NCBI GenBank assembly: GCA_900762355.1
Contig: CAAFGE010000035.1
Span: 1-14,485, forward strand
Reading direction: 5' to 3'
Length of the DNA stretch: 14,485 nt
Origin: an uncultured Collinsella sp.
GTDB taxonomy: Bacteria > Actinomycetota > Coriobacteriia > Coriobacteriales > Coriobacteriaceae
Shown here piece by piece: positions 1-5,960 of this stretch (positions are counted from its first letter, which is position 1; each line of letters starts with the position of its first letter). The notes under the pieces are model-generated. The model searched no databases and was not told where the DNA came from. It worked only from the letters and a program-made list of their open reading frames with translations. Both the position numbers and the translations under genes were made by a program.

Positions 1-99
1 CGGGGCATGGGCCACGGTCGGGCGCTCAAGGCCGTCGCGAGAAAGCGGCTCAGGGCGATATACGCCGTGATGCGCGACCGGGTGCCCTACCGGGAGTAG
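1..99 (+). pseudogene. C-terminal end of an IS110-family transposase (partial, cut by window edge)
   Basis: The frame open from base 1 ends at TAG 97-99 and encodes 32 residues ending AVMRDRVPYRE. A basic stretch followed by AxxRKRLRAIYAVMRD and a PY near the end resembles the extreme C-terminus of IS110-family transposases (DEDD plus Tnp20 serine domain), which usually close with a helix of this kind a few residues before the stop. The catalytic parts lie left of the window, so it cannot be told whether the gene is intact. The GC-rich, Arg-heavy tail and the plus orientation, opposite to every other gene here, fit a mobile element. The call rests on a short tail and is moderate at best. Confidence 0.5.
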
Positions 100-177
100 C
101 CCCGACGGTTGACAAAACTATAGGAACACCCAATGACTAAGACAAAACGAGCGAGGATTTTTGGACGCCCAAATGGC

Positions 178-241
178 GAGAGTGGATAATCTCCCACTTT
201 GAGCCCACAAACAGGCTAAAAACGGGAGATTATCCACTCTC
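178..241. repeat. Palindromic repeat with perfect 18-bp arms
   Basis: The arms at 178-195 and 224-241 are exact reverse complements (core GAGAGTGGATAATC / GATTATCCACTCTC), separated by a 28-nt loop. No T-run follows on either strand, so it is not a simple intrinsic terminator. It lies about 80 bp downstream of the IS110-type transposase tail and may be a REP-like element or an insertion target; IS110/IS1111 elements are known to favour palindromic sites. Confidence 0.8.
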
Positions 242-250
242 ATTCTGCGG

Positions 251-281
251 GTACTCATTTAAGTACGTCCCCAATGAGTGC
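251..281. repeat. Short inverted repeat (7-bp core arms)
   Basis: ACTCATT at 253-259 pairs with AATGAGT at 273-279, and G251/C281 extends the stem past a T-G wobble. The 13-nt loop contains AAGTACGTCCCC. It lies between the 178-241 palindrome and the bgl terminator, giving three stacked hairpins in about 160 bp. The function is unknown; it could be a fragment of a dispersed repeat. Confidence 0.5.
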
Positions 282-295
282 TTTCACTTCTTAAC

Positions 296-334
296 AAAAC
301 GCCCGGCGGGCATTAACTGCTCGCCGGGCGTTTT
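296..334 (-). terminator. Bidirectional intrinsic terminator downstream of the first GH1 gene
   Basis: AAAACGCCCGGCG at 296-308 pairs with CGCCGGGCGTTTT at 322-334. The stem has one imperfect pair and a 5-nt loop, and is flanked by A4 on the left and T4 on the right, so it can act on both strands. It lies about 30 bp past the TAA of the GH1 gene at 364-366. Confidence 0.85.
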
Positions 335-363
335 GGTTAGGAGGCTATGGTTGTTGGGAAGCC

Positions 364-1794
364 TTAGGCCAGGTCCTCGCCGTTCGTCTCGATGACGTGT
401 TTGTACCAGTCGAAGCTCTTCTTTTTGGAACGCTTGAGGGTGCCGTTGCCCGCATCATCGCGGTCGACATAGATAAAGCCGTAGCGCTTGGACATCTCGC
501 CCGTGCCGGCAGACACCAGGTCGATCGGGCCCCAGGTGGTGTAGCCCAGCAGGTCAACGCCGTCCTCGGTCACCGCATCGCGCATCGCGGCGATATGCTG
601 GCGCAGGTAGTCGATACGGTAGTCGTCGTTGATGGAGCCATCCTCCTCGACAACATCCTTGGCGCCCAGGCCGTTCTCGACCACAAACAGCGGCTTCTGA
701 TAACGGTCGTACAGGTCGTTGAGGGTGATGCGGAAGCCCAGCGGATCGATGGCCCAGCCCCACTGGCTCTCCTGCAGGTAGGGGTTCTTGGCGCCGGCGA
801 AGGCGTTGCCCTGGGTGCGCTCGACATCGGGGTTATCGGCACCGGCGGAGCAACGGGTGCTGTAATAGCTAAAGCTGATGAAGTCGACGGTGTTGGCGGC
901 CAGGATCTCGCGGTCCTCATCCGTCATGCCCACATCGATGCCCAGACGCTCGAGCTTCTTGACGGCATAGGCCGGGTAGTAGCCGCGGCTCTGAACGTCG
1001 ACGAAGAAATAGTTGCTCTGGTTGTCAATCTGCGCCTGGCGCACATCGCCCGGACGGCAGCTGTAGGGGTAGTAGCTACCTGCGGCAAGCATGCAACCGA
1101 TCTTGACCTCAGGGTCGATCTCGTGAGCGATCTTGGTTGCCCAAGCGCTGGCGACGAGCTCGTTGTGGGCGGCCAGGTACTCGACGGCCTCCTTGTTCTC
1201 GCCCTCCTCAAAGACCAGACCGGCACCCATAAACGGTAGGTGCAGGATCATATTGATCTCGTTGAAGGTGAGCCAGTACTTTACCAGGCCCTTGTAGCGG
1301 GTGAAGATCGTGGTCGCGAGGTCCTTGTAGAAGTCGATGAGCTTGCGGTTGCGCCAGCCGCCGTACTCCTTGATAAGGTGAATCGGGCAGTCGAAGTGCG
1401 TGATGGTCACGAGCGGCTCGATGCCGTGCGCCTGGCACTCGCGGAACACGTCCTCGTAAAAAGCCAGGCCGGCCTCGTTGGGCTCAGTCTCGTCGCCGTT
1501 GGGGAAGATACGGGTCCAGGCCAGGCTCATGCGGAAGGTCTTAAAGCCCATCTCGGCAAAGAGGGCGATGTCCTCCTTGTAGTGGTGATAGAAATCGATG
1601 CCGGTCTGCGCGGGGTAGTAATAGCCGTCCTCGAAGTCGAGCATCTTGCGCTGGCCGGAGACCACCGCATAGCGCTCGGGGCCGTGCGGCGCCACGTCCA
1701 CGTTGGCCAGGCCGCGGCCATCCACGTCGTAAGCGCCCTCGCACTGGTTGGCAGCCGTCGCGCCGCCCCACAGGAAGTCTTTACGGAAAGCCAT
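364..1794 (-). CDS. GH1 6-phospho-beta-glucosidase (first copy)
   Basis: A 476-residue cytoplasmic glycoside hydrolase family 1 enzyme, normal family length, no signal peptide. It starts FLWGGATAANQCEGA, the usual GH1 N-terminal signature. Acid/base Glu is E179 in LTFNEIN; nucleophile Glu is E373 in LFVVENGLGAKD. Near the C-terminus, S428, K436 and Y438 in LVSAGTGEMSKRYGF match the Ser-Lys-Tyr set that binds the sugar 6-phosphate in BglA/AscB-type enzymes. It should therefore hydrolyse PTS-phosphorylated beta-glucosides to glucose 6-phosphate plus aglycone or glucose. The ATG at 1794 has AAAGGA upstream. It stands alone, with its own promoter and terminator and no adjacent PTS gene, so its substrate must arrive through a permease encoded elsewhere, possibly the EIIBC in this window. 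It is a close paralogue of the GH1 gene at 9643-11061; both proteins end NGEDLA. The exact substrate (cellobiose, arbutin/salicin, other) cannot be read from sequence. Confidence 0.93.
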   Translation of the reverse strand: MAFRKDFLWGGATAANQCEGAYDVDGRGLANVDVAPHGPERYAVVSGQRKMLDFEDGYYYPAQTGIDFYHHYKEDIALFAEMGFKTFRMSLAWTRIFPNGDETEPNEAGLAFYEDVFRECQAHGIEPLVTITHFDCPIHLIKEYGGWRNRKLIDFYKDLATTIFTRYKGLVKYWLTFNEINMILHLPFMGAGLVFEEGENKEAVEYLAAHNELVASAWATKIAHEIDPEVKIGCMLAAGSYYPYSCRPGDVRQAQIDNQSNYFFVDVQSRGYYPAYAVKKLERLGIDVGMTDEDREILAANTVDFISFSYYSTRCSAGADNPDVERTQGNAFAGAKNPYLQESQWGWAIDPLGFRITLNDLYDRYQKPLFVVENGLGAKDVVEEDGSINDDYRIDYLRQHIAAMRDAVTEDGVDLLGYTTWGPIDLVSAGTGEMSKRYGFIYVDRDDAGNGTLKRSKKKSFDWYKHVIETNGEDLA

Positions 1795-1830
1795 GCATCA
1801 ATCCTTTCACACGCTGTTTGTCGTGGCTTT

Positions 1831-1859
1831 AGTATCCCCGTAAGCAGCGCGCTACTCAA
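1831..1859 (-). promoter_or_regulatory. Candidate sigma-70 promoter of the first GH1 gene
   Basis: On the minus strand TTGAGT (1859-1854) and GATACT (1836-1831) are separated by 17 bp, with the GH1 ATG at 1794. The predicted start leaves a leader of about 30 nt carrying the AAAGGA ribosome site. No RAT-like antiterminator sequence is present, unlike the other GH1 operon in this window. Confidence 0.5.
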
Positions 1860-1937
1860 CGGCAACGACGCAGGCCGACACTTCTTTTCGCACACGGCGG
1901 CCCGGCAGCCGCCCCTGCCTGACACTTTCTGATACCG

Positions 1938-1990
1938 CCGCCCCAAACCACCACAAAGGGGACAGGCACCTTTGTGGTGGTTTGGGGCGG
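1938..1990. repeat. Palindromic repeat with perfect 22-bp arms
   Basis: The arms 1938-1959 and 1969-1990 are exact reverse complements (outer part CCGCCCCAAACC / GGTTTGGGGCGG) around a 9-nt loop GGACAGGCA. The inner phrase, AAAGGGGACAGGCACCTTT, resembles hairpins I associate with REP elements linked to RAYT-type (IS200-like) transposases in other bacteria; that link is recalled and unchecked. It sits between the DUF4867 stop and the GH1 promoter and may also block read-through. Confidence 0.85.
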
Positions 1991-1993
1991 TTT

Positions 1994-2050
1994 GTCTCGA
2001 TCTGTAACAGGTAGAGACGATTTAGCCCGCTAGATGTTACAAATCGAGAC
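1994..2050. repeat. Second palindromic repeat abutting the first (15-bp arms)
   Basis: GTCTCGATCTGTAAC (1994-2008) and GTTACAAATCGAGAC (2036-2050) are reverse complements apart from one position, which becomes a G-U wobble in minus-strand RNA. The 27-nt loop contains a further GAGAC that could pair with the left arm. It begins 3 bp after the 1938-1990 palindrome and ends 8 bp from the DUF4867 stop, so the pair may serve as a processing or termination structure for that transcript, although no clear U-run follows. Confidence 0.75.
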
Positions 2051-2058
2051 GGAAGATG

Positions 2059-2703
2059 CTAGTCACAGGCGATGTCGAGGTTCTTGCCGACGAGGCCCAC
2101 GTAGCCGCCCTCGGCAGCCTTGGGACTATCTGCGTGGCAGAGAACCCACTTGTCGGCCTTCCAGTAGCAGTAGCTGTCACCGGCCGCGGGCATGTCGGCC
2201 GCAGCCTCGGGGCGCGGGCCATTGGTGCCCGCCGGCAGCGCCACCATCACCTGGAAGCCGCCGTCGTCGACCATGCAGGGCGTGTAGTGGAGCGTGGTGT
2301 TGAAGACTTCGACGACCGTACCCGCCGGCACGCGGAACGCCTTGACGCACGCGGTGTCGAGCCTGCCGTCCTCGATCTCCCAGCGATGCGCCACGAGCAG
2401 GATAAAGTCGCGGGCGCCCAGGTTAAACTCGCTGGCGCGGTGATACTCCAGGCAGTTGAGGCGTGTGTTGTGGCCGTTGCACCAGCCGAGCTGGAAGGGG
2501 CGGCCGCCAAACATGAGAAAGCCCAGTTTGTCGGCATCCTTGACGCCCTCGAGCTCCGGCGCACTTGCTACGTACTTGCTGCCCTCGGGAATGGGCGTGG
2601 CAGAGAGCGCCTCGAGCACGGGCGACGTGAGCTCGGACGGAACGTCATCCCAAACGTTGCCATAGGATTTGAACTCGGGATCGTTGACAGAATAGATATG
2701 CAT
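2059..2703 (-). CDS. DUF4867 family protein, probably a small cupin-like enzyme
   Basis: The 214-residue product (MHIYSVNDPEFKSYG start) matches my recollection of DUF4867, a family without an assigned reaction found mainly in Firmicutes and Actinobacteria, often near sugar-metabolism genes. There is no signal peptide or membrane segment. The middle third has a cupin-like look: LEYHRASEFN, then DFILLVAHRWEIEDG, then VPAGTVVEVFNTTLHYTPC, with spaced His and Glu residues that could bind a metal and a PAG turn typical of beta-barrel cupins. The cupin reading is inference. ATG at 2703 is preceded by AGGAG at 5 bp. It is flanked by its own promoter region and by palindromes, so it looks monocistronic, and a link to either the sugar operon or the GH1 gene is only positional. 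Confidence 0.75.
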   Translation of the reverse strand: MHIYSVNDPEFKSYGNVWDDVPSELTSPVLEALSATPIPEGSKYVASAPELEGVKDADKLGFLMFGGRPFQLGWCNGHNTRLNCLEYHRASEFNLGARDFILLVAHRWEIEDGRLDTACVKAFRVPAGTVVEVFNTTLHYTPCMVDDGGFQVMVALPAGTNGPRPEAAADMPAAGDSYCYWKADKWVLCHADSPKAAEGGYVGLVGKNLDIACD

Positions 2704-2712
2704 GTTCGCTCC

Positions 2713-2738
2713 TGTTCGTAAATGTGACTATACGAACA
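2713..2738. promoter_or_regulatory. Inverted repeat in front of DUF4867: candidate operator
   Basis: TGTTCGTA (2713-2720) and TACGAACA (2731-2738) form a perfect 8-bp inverted repeat with a 10-bp spacer, immediately upstream of the DUF4867 ribosome site. On the minus strand a plausible promoter lies just upstream: TTCAAA, 17 bp, TAGAAT. The repeat would then cover the transcription start, where a repressor could bind. It could also form a weak 5' hairpin in the mRNA. Confidence 0.45.
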
Positions 2739-2787
2739 TTCTAGAACAAACATGAGCGATTTTGAACGCTCGTCCCGACCACTCAAC

Positions 2788-2818
2788 AAAAAGGCGCCCC
2801 CGCATAAGCGAAGGCGCC
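2788..2818 (-). terminator. Intrinsic terminator of luxS
   Basis: On the minus strand GGCGCCTTCGC pairs with GCGGGGGCGCC across a TTAT loop (11 bp including two G-U wobbles), followed directly by TTTTT. It lies about 30 bp past the luxS stop at 2848. Confidence 0.85.
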
Positions 2819-2847
2819 CAATGCGCGCACTTTGGGCGATAAAGCCC

Positions 2848-3336
2848 TTACGCCTGCTGGTAGTGCAGGTGCTTCTCGTCGATATCGGCCAGGTCGCGGT
2901 CGAGATAGCGACGCGCGAGCCAATTTGCCATGGGGAGGTTCTGATCCAGGTAGTTGCCGCACTCCTCGGGAGCGGCACCGGGGACATCGCCCTCAAAGCC
3001 CGCGACAAACTCGAACAGCTCGCGCACGAGCGGCAAGATTTCCTCGCTCGTCAGCTCACCAAAGACAACCAGGTAAAAGCCCGTGCGGCAGCCCATGGGA
3101 CCAAAGTAGACAATGCGGCTCGACCACTCGGCATGATTGCGAAGGAACGTCGCGCCCAAATGCTCAATCGTGTGGCACTCGGCCGTGTTCATGACCGGCT
3201 CCTTGTTGGGCGTGGTCAGGCGCAGATCAAAGGTGGTGACGGCGGCGCCGGTCGCCGGATCGCGGTCGATGCGGCTCACATACACGCCGGGCTCGAGCAG
3301 CAGATGGTCAACGGAAAAACTCGCGATACGCTCCAT
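2848..3336 (-). CDS. luxS: S-ribosylhomocysteine lyase LuxS
   Basis: A cytoplasmic metalloenzyme of 162 residues, full family length. It splits S-ribosylhomocysteine into homocysteine and DPD, the precursor of AI-2, in the activated methyl cycle. The metal-binding signature HTIEH gives H55 and H59, with C126 (EECGN) as third ligand; E58 and C83 (MGCRTGFY) are the expected general acid/base residues. The N-terminal SFSVDHLLLEPGVYVSR segment is also typical. ATG 3336 follows AGAGGA at a good distance. It is separated from the kinase gene upstream by a large palindrome and ends in its own terminator, so it is likely transcribed alone. No methyl-cycle partner such as mtnN/pfs is adjacent. Confidence 0.97.
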   Translation of the reverse strand: MERIASFSVDHLLLEPGVYVSRIDRDPATGAAVTTFDLRLTTPNKEPVMNTAECHTIEHLGATFLRNHAEWSSRIVYFGPMGCRTGFYLVVFGELTSEEILPLVRELFEFVAGFEGDVPGAAPEECGNYLDQNLPMANWLARRYLDRDLADIDEKHLHYQQA

Positions 3337-3357
3337 GGCAGTTCCTCTCGGTAGTCA

Positions 3358-3432
3358 ATTTGGGACGGGGCTCTTTTAGCTGGTTCGAATGGTCGCACCA
3401 ATCATACCAGTCAAAAAAGCCCCGTCCCAAAT
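3358..3432. repeat. Palindromic repeat with perfect 15-bp arms upstream of luxS
   Basis: ATTTGGGACGGGGCT (3358-3372) and AGCCCCGTCCCAAAT (3418-3432) are exact reverse complements; with one mismatch the arms extend five further bases into T/A runs. The loop is 45 nt. On the minus strand the first arm to be transcribed is followed by T6 (3418-3413), and a shorter stem AGCTC/GGGCT just before that run could terminate the kinase transcript. The same loop contains a promoter-like sequence reading towards luxS. Confidence 0.8.
3401..3409 (-). promoter_or_regulatory. luxS: Extended -10 promoter candidate for luxS inside the repeat loop
   Basis: The minus strand reads TGGTATGAT (TG-N-TATGAT), a good extended -10 box, about 65 bp before the luxS ATG. 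A start near 3394 would place the distal arm of the palindrome in the leader. No well-placed -35 is needed for extended -10 promoters. No stronger promoter was seen between the kinase and luxS. Confidence 0.45.
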
Positions 3433-3471
3433 GAGCTGCCCGGGAATAGCCTGCGGGCGCCGCGCAGCCGC

Positions 3472-4962
3472 CTAGGCAGTGTAGGCGATGGTCGCGTCGA
3501 CGGCGTGACGCCAGCCGGCGATCTTTTTGGCTCGCTCGTCGGCAGGCATGGCAGGCTCCACGATGCCGCGGGCGCCGTAGACGTCAACGACATCGCGCGT
3601 GTACATGCCCAGCGCAATGCCGCAGGCCCAAGCCGCACCCAGACCGCTCATCTCGTCGTTGCTCGCAATGCGGATGGGCGAGCCGACCAGGTCGCTCTCA
3701 AACTGCATCAGGTACGCGTCGCGCGTGGGACCGCCGTCAACACGAAGCTCGGCCAGTGCCGCGCCCGAATCCTCGACCATCGCATCGATCACGTCGAAGA
3801 TCTGATAGGCGATCGACTCGTCGGCGGCCTTTACGAACTCCGCACGGCCCGTGGTGCGCGTCATGCCAAAGACGCAGCCCTCGGCATCGCTCGCCCAGTG
3901 CGGCGCGCCCAGGCCAGTGAACGCCGGCACAAAGTAGACGCGGCTCGCCGGATTGGCGGCGTAGCACAGGTCGGTGACTTCCTCGGGATTGTTGATGAGC
4001 TCCAGGTCGTCGCGCAGCCACGTCTTGACGGCGCCGGCGTAGCTCACGTTGCCCTCGAGAACATACTCGGTCACACCGTCCATACGCCACGCAAGCGAGC
4101 TCGAAAGCCCGTGCGAGCTGGCGACAAACTCGTCGCCGACGTTCATCATGACCGAGCTGCCGGTGCCATAGGTCGCCTTGGCCATGCCGCGGCTATGGCA
4201 GCCCTGGGCAAACAAGGCGGCGTGGCTGTCGCCGAGCACGCCGTGAATGGGCACGAGTGCCGGCAAAAAGCCGCCCAGGTCCGTCATGCCGAACAGGCCA
4301 TCGGAATCGGTCACCTGCGGCAGGCAGGCTGCATCGACGCCAAAGGCCTCGCACACCGGCTCGCTCCAGCAGCCACGGCGCAGGTCGAAGAGCTGCGTGC
4401 GGCTGGCGTTGGACCAGTCGCAGCGGAACTCCGCGCCGCCCGTGAGCGTCCAGACCACCCAGGCATCGATGGTGCCCAGGCACAGCTCGCCCGCTGCAGC
4501 GGCCTCGGCAGCCGCGGGAACGTTCGCGAGGATCCAGGCCATCTTGCCCGCCGGGTAGTAGGGCGAGAGCACTAGACCCGTCGTGTCGCGCACCAGCTCG
4601 GCCACGCCCTCGCGCGCGGCCAGCTCGTCGCACAGCTCGCGGGCGCGGGCGCACTGCCACACCACGGCGTCGCACAGCGGCTCGCCCGTCGTGCGGTTCC
4701 AGGCAACGGTAGTCTCGCGCTGGTTGGAGATGCCGATGCCGGCGACGTCGGCAGGGTCGACCCCGGTCTCCTCCACCACGGCGCGCGCCACGGCCAGCAC
4801 GTTAGCGGCGATCTCGGCTGGATCATGGCTCACCCAGCCAGCCTCGTTGACAATCTGGCGATGCGGGCGATCGGCACGATGAATCAAATGGCCGCCCTCG
4901 TCCACCAGCAGCGCCTTGGTGCCTTGCGTGGACTGATCGATTCCGATGATGTAGCGGCCCAT
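3472..4962 (-). CDS. FGGY-family carbohydrate kinase, glycerol-kinase-like with altered substrate pocket
   Basis: The product has 496 residues, full FGGY length, with the ATP-binding N-lobe motif IGIDQSTQGTKALLVD (6-21) and the C-lobe signature around VDGGPTRDAYLMQFESD (408-424) and GLGAAWACG. It aligns with glycerol kinase along its length: R82/E83 in NQRET, W102 in VVWQC, Y135 in LSPYY and D245 in GVLGDSHAALF. However, the position of GlpK Gln246 is S246, and the position of GlpK Phe270 is S270 in YGTGSSVMMN. Both residues contact glycerol in GlpK, so a different, probably larger polyol or ketose substrate is likely. The ATG at 4962 is chosen over an upstream TTG at 4977 because AAAGGGG lies just before it. 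It is the last gene of the isomerase/transketolase operon, which suggests it phosphorylates the isomerase product. True glycerol kinase cannot be excluded. Confidence 0.85.
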   Translation of the reverse strand: MGRYIIGIDQSTQGTKALLVDEGGHLIHRADRPHRQIVNEAGWVSHDPAEIAANVLAVARAVVEETGVDPADVAGIGISNQRETTVAWNRTTGEPLCDAVVWQCARARELCDELAAREGVAELVRDTTGLVLSPYYPAGKMAWILANVPAAAEAAAAGELCLGTIDAWVVWTLTGGAEFRCDWSNASRTQLFDLRRGCWSEPVCEAFGVDAACLPQVTDSDGLFGMTDLGGFLPALVPIHGVLGDSHAALFAQGCHSRGMAKATYGTGSSVMMNVGDEFVASSHGLSSSLAWRMDGVTEYVLEGNVSYAGAVKTWLRDDLELINNPEEVTDLCYAANPASRVYFVPAFTGLGAPHWASDAEGCVFGMTRTTGRAEFVKAADESIAYQIFDVIDAMVEDSGAALAELRVDGGPTRDAYLMQFESDLVGSPIRIASNDEMSGLGAAWACGIALGMYTRDVVDVYGARGIVEPAMPADERAKKIAGWRHAVDATIAYTA

Positions 4963-4980
4963 GGCCACCCCTTTCAAAAC

Positions 4981-5015
4981 GAATGTGACAAAGGGACGGT
5001 CCCTTTGTCACATTC
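4981..5015. repeat. Perfect 17-bp-arm palindrome between transketolase C subunit and kinase
   Basis: Positions 4981-4997 and 4999-5015 are exact reverse complements around a single central base (GAATGTGACAAAGGGAC and its complement). It starts 3 bp after the transketolase stop and ends about 18 bp before the kinase ATG, leaving just room for the kinase ribosome site. On the minus strand it is followed by CGTTTTG, a short T-run, so it may act as a partial terminator or an mRNA-stability hairpin that lowers kinase expression relative to the upstream genes. Confidence 0.85.
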
Positions 5016-5018
5016 CAG

Positions 5019-5960
5019 TTACTCTGCGGGCAGGAACTCGGCGACGGTCTTGGCAATGCCTTCGCCGGTGAGGCCGTAGTGCGCAAAGACCTCGGGACTC
5101 GTGCCGGTGATGACCGGCGCGTCGGGCAGGCTCAGGCACTTAATCGGACGCGGGCAATGCTCGCCCACGACCTGCGCGACCATGGAGCCCAAGCCGCCAA
5201 AGGGGCTGTGCTCCTCGACGGTCACGACGGCGCGCGTGGCACCGGCGGCCTCAATCACGGCCTCGGCATCGAGCGGCTTGACGCAGTACATGTCGAGCAC
5301 GGTGGCGGAGATGCCCTGCTCGGCCAGCAGATCGGCGGCGTTCACGGCGTGGCGGACCATCTCGCCGGTGGCCACGATCGTCACATCGGTACCGCGGCGC
5401 ACCCAGGTGGCGCGGTCCATCTGGAACGGGCACTCATCCTCGGTGTACACGTCCTCGACCGGGTTGCGGCCCACGCGGATGTAGGCGGGCTTGTTGTCGG
5501 CCACCAGAGCACGGACGAGCTCGGCGGTTTGGAAGCGGTCGCTCGGCAGATACACGCGCATGTTGGGGATCGCGCTCATGGCGGCGATGTCCTGTGCGGA
5601 GTGGTGGCTCATACCCAGGGCGCCGTAGGACACGCCGCCCGAGATGCCGATGAGCTTGACGTTGGTATTGGAGTACGAAACGTCGACCTTACACTGCTCA
5701 TACGAACGCGTGGTCACAAAGGACGCCGGCGAGGCGGCCCAGGCCTTCTTGCCGCACGAAGCCATGCCGGCGGCGATGCTCACCAGGTCCTGCTCGGCAA
5801 TGCCGACCTCAACGGACTGCTGGGGATACTGATCGAAGAACGGCGTGAGTGACGCGGAGCCGCGGGAGTCGGAGCACAGGACGACGATGTCTTTATCGGT
5901 CTCGGCGGCCTCGAGCAGCGTGTCGCAGATAACCTTGCGGTTAGCGATCTTGTTAGCCAT
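5019..5960 (-). CDS. Transketolase, C-terminal subunit (pyrimidine-binding plus C-terminal domains)
   Basis: A 313-residue protein covering the Pyr domain and C-terminal domain of a two-gene transketolase. The Pyr-domain catalytic Glu that activates the thiamine aminopyrimidine is E56 in VGIAEQDLVSIAAGMA. GALGMSHHSAQDIAAMSAIPNMRVYLPSD is the typical continuation; the C-terminal domain starts near TDVTIVATGEM. ATG 5960 is preferred over longer reading because AAGGAGG lies upstream and MANKIANRKV is where homologues begin. It overlaps the N-subunit gene by 8 bp (ATGGCTAA), which implies translational coupling and 1:1 production. With the N subunit it should transfer a two-carbon ketol unit between sugar phosphates. 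Being in an operon with a sugar isomerase and kinase, it is probably dedicated to a particular ketose phosphate and not to housekeeping pentose phosphate flux. Confidence 0.93.
   Translation of the reverse strand: MANKIANRKVICDTLLEAAETDKDIVVLCSDSRGSASLTPFFDQYPQQSVEVGIAEQDLVSIAAGMASCGKKAWAASPASFVTTRSYEQCKVDVSYSNTNVKLIGISGGVSYGALGMSHHSAQDIAAMSAIPNMRVYLPSDRFQTAELVRALVADNKPAYIRVGRNPVEDVYTEDECPFQMDRATWVRRGTDVTIVATGEMVRHAVNAADLLAEQGISATVLDMYCVKPLDAEAVIEAAGATRAVVTVEEHSPFGGLGSMVAQVVGEHCPRPIKCLSLPDAPVITGTSPEVFAHYGLTGEGIAKTVAEFLPAE

Noticed and set aside
178..281. CRISPR-like or direct-repeat array
   Set aside because: The repeats are inverted and differ from each other; there are no regularly spaced direct repeats.
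397..1239. Long open frame on the plus strand inside the first GH1 gene
   Set aside because: It is antisense to a clear GH1 gene, has no ribosome site or recognisable family, and has the Val/Ala/Leu-rich composition typical of shadows in GC-rich DNA.
2848..3336. luxS as a member of the sugar operon
   Set aside because: A large palindrome with a promoter-like loop separates it from the kinase, it has its own terminator, and LuxS belongs to the methyl cycle, so neighbourhood alone does not support a joint role.
3505..4575. 356-codon plus-strand frame opposite the FGGY kinase
   Set aside because: The kinase on the minus strand has all family motifs; the antisense product shows no domain and is His/Arg/Ala-biased.
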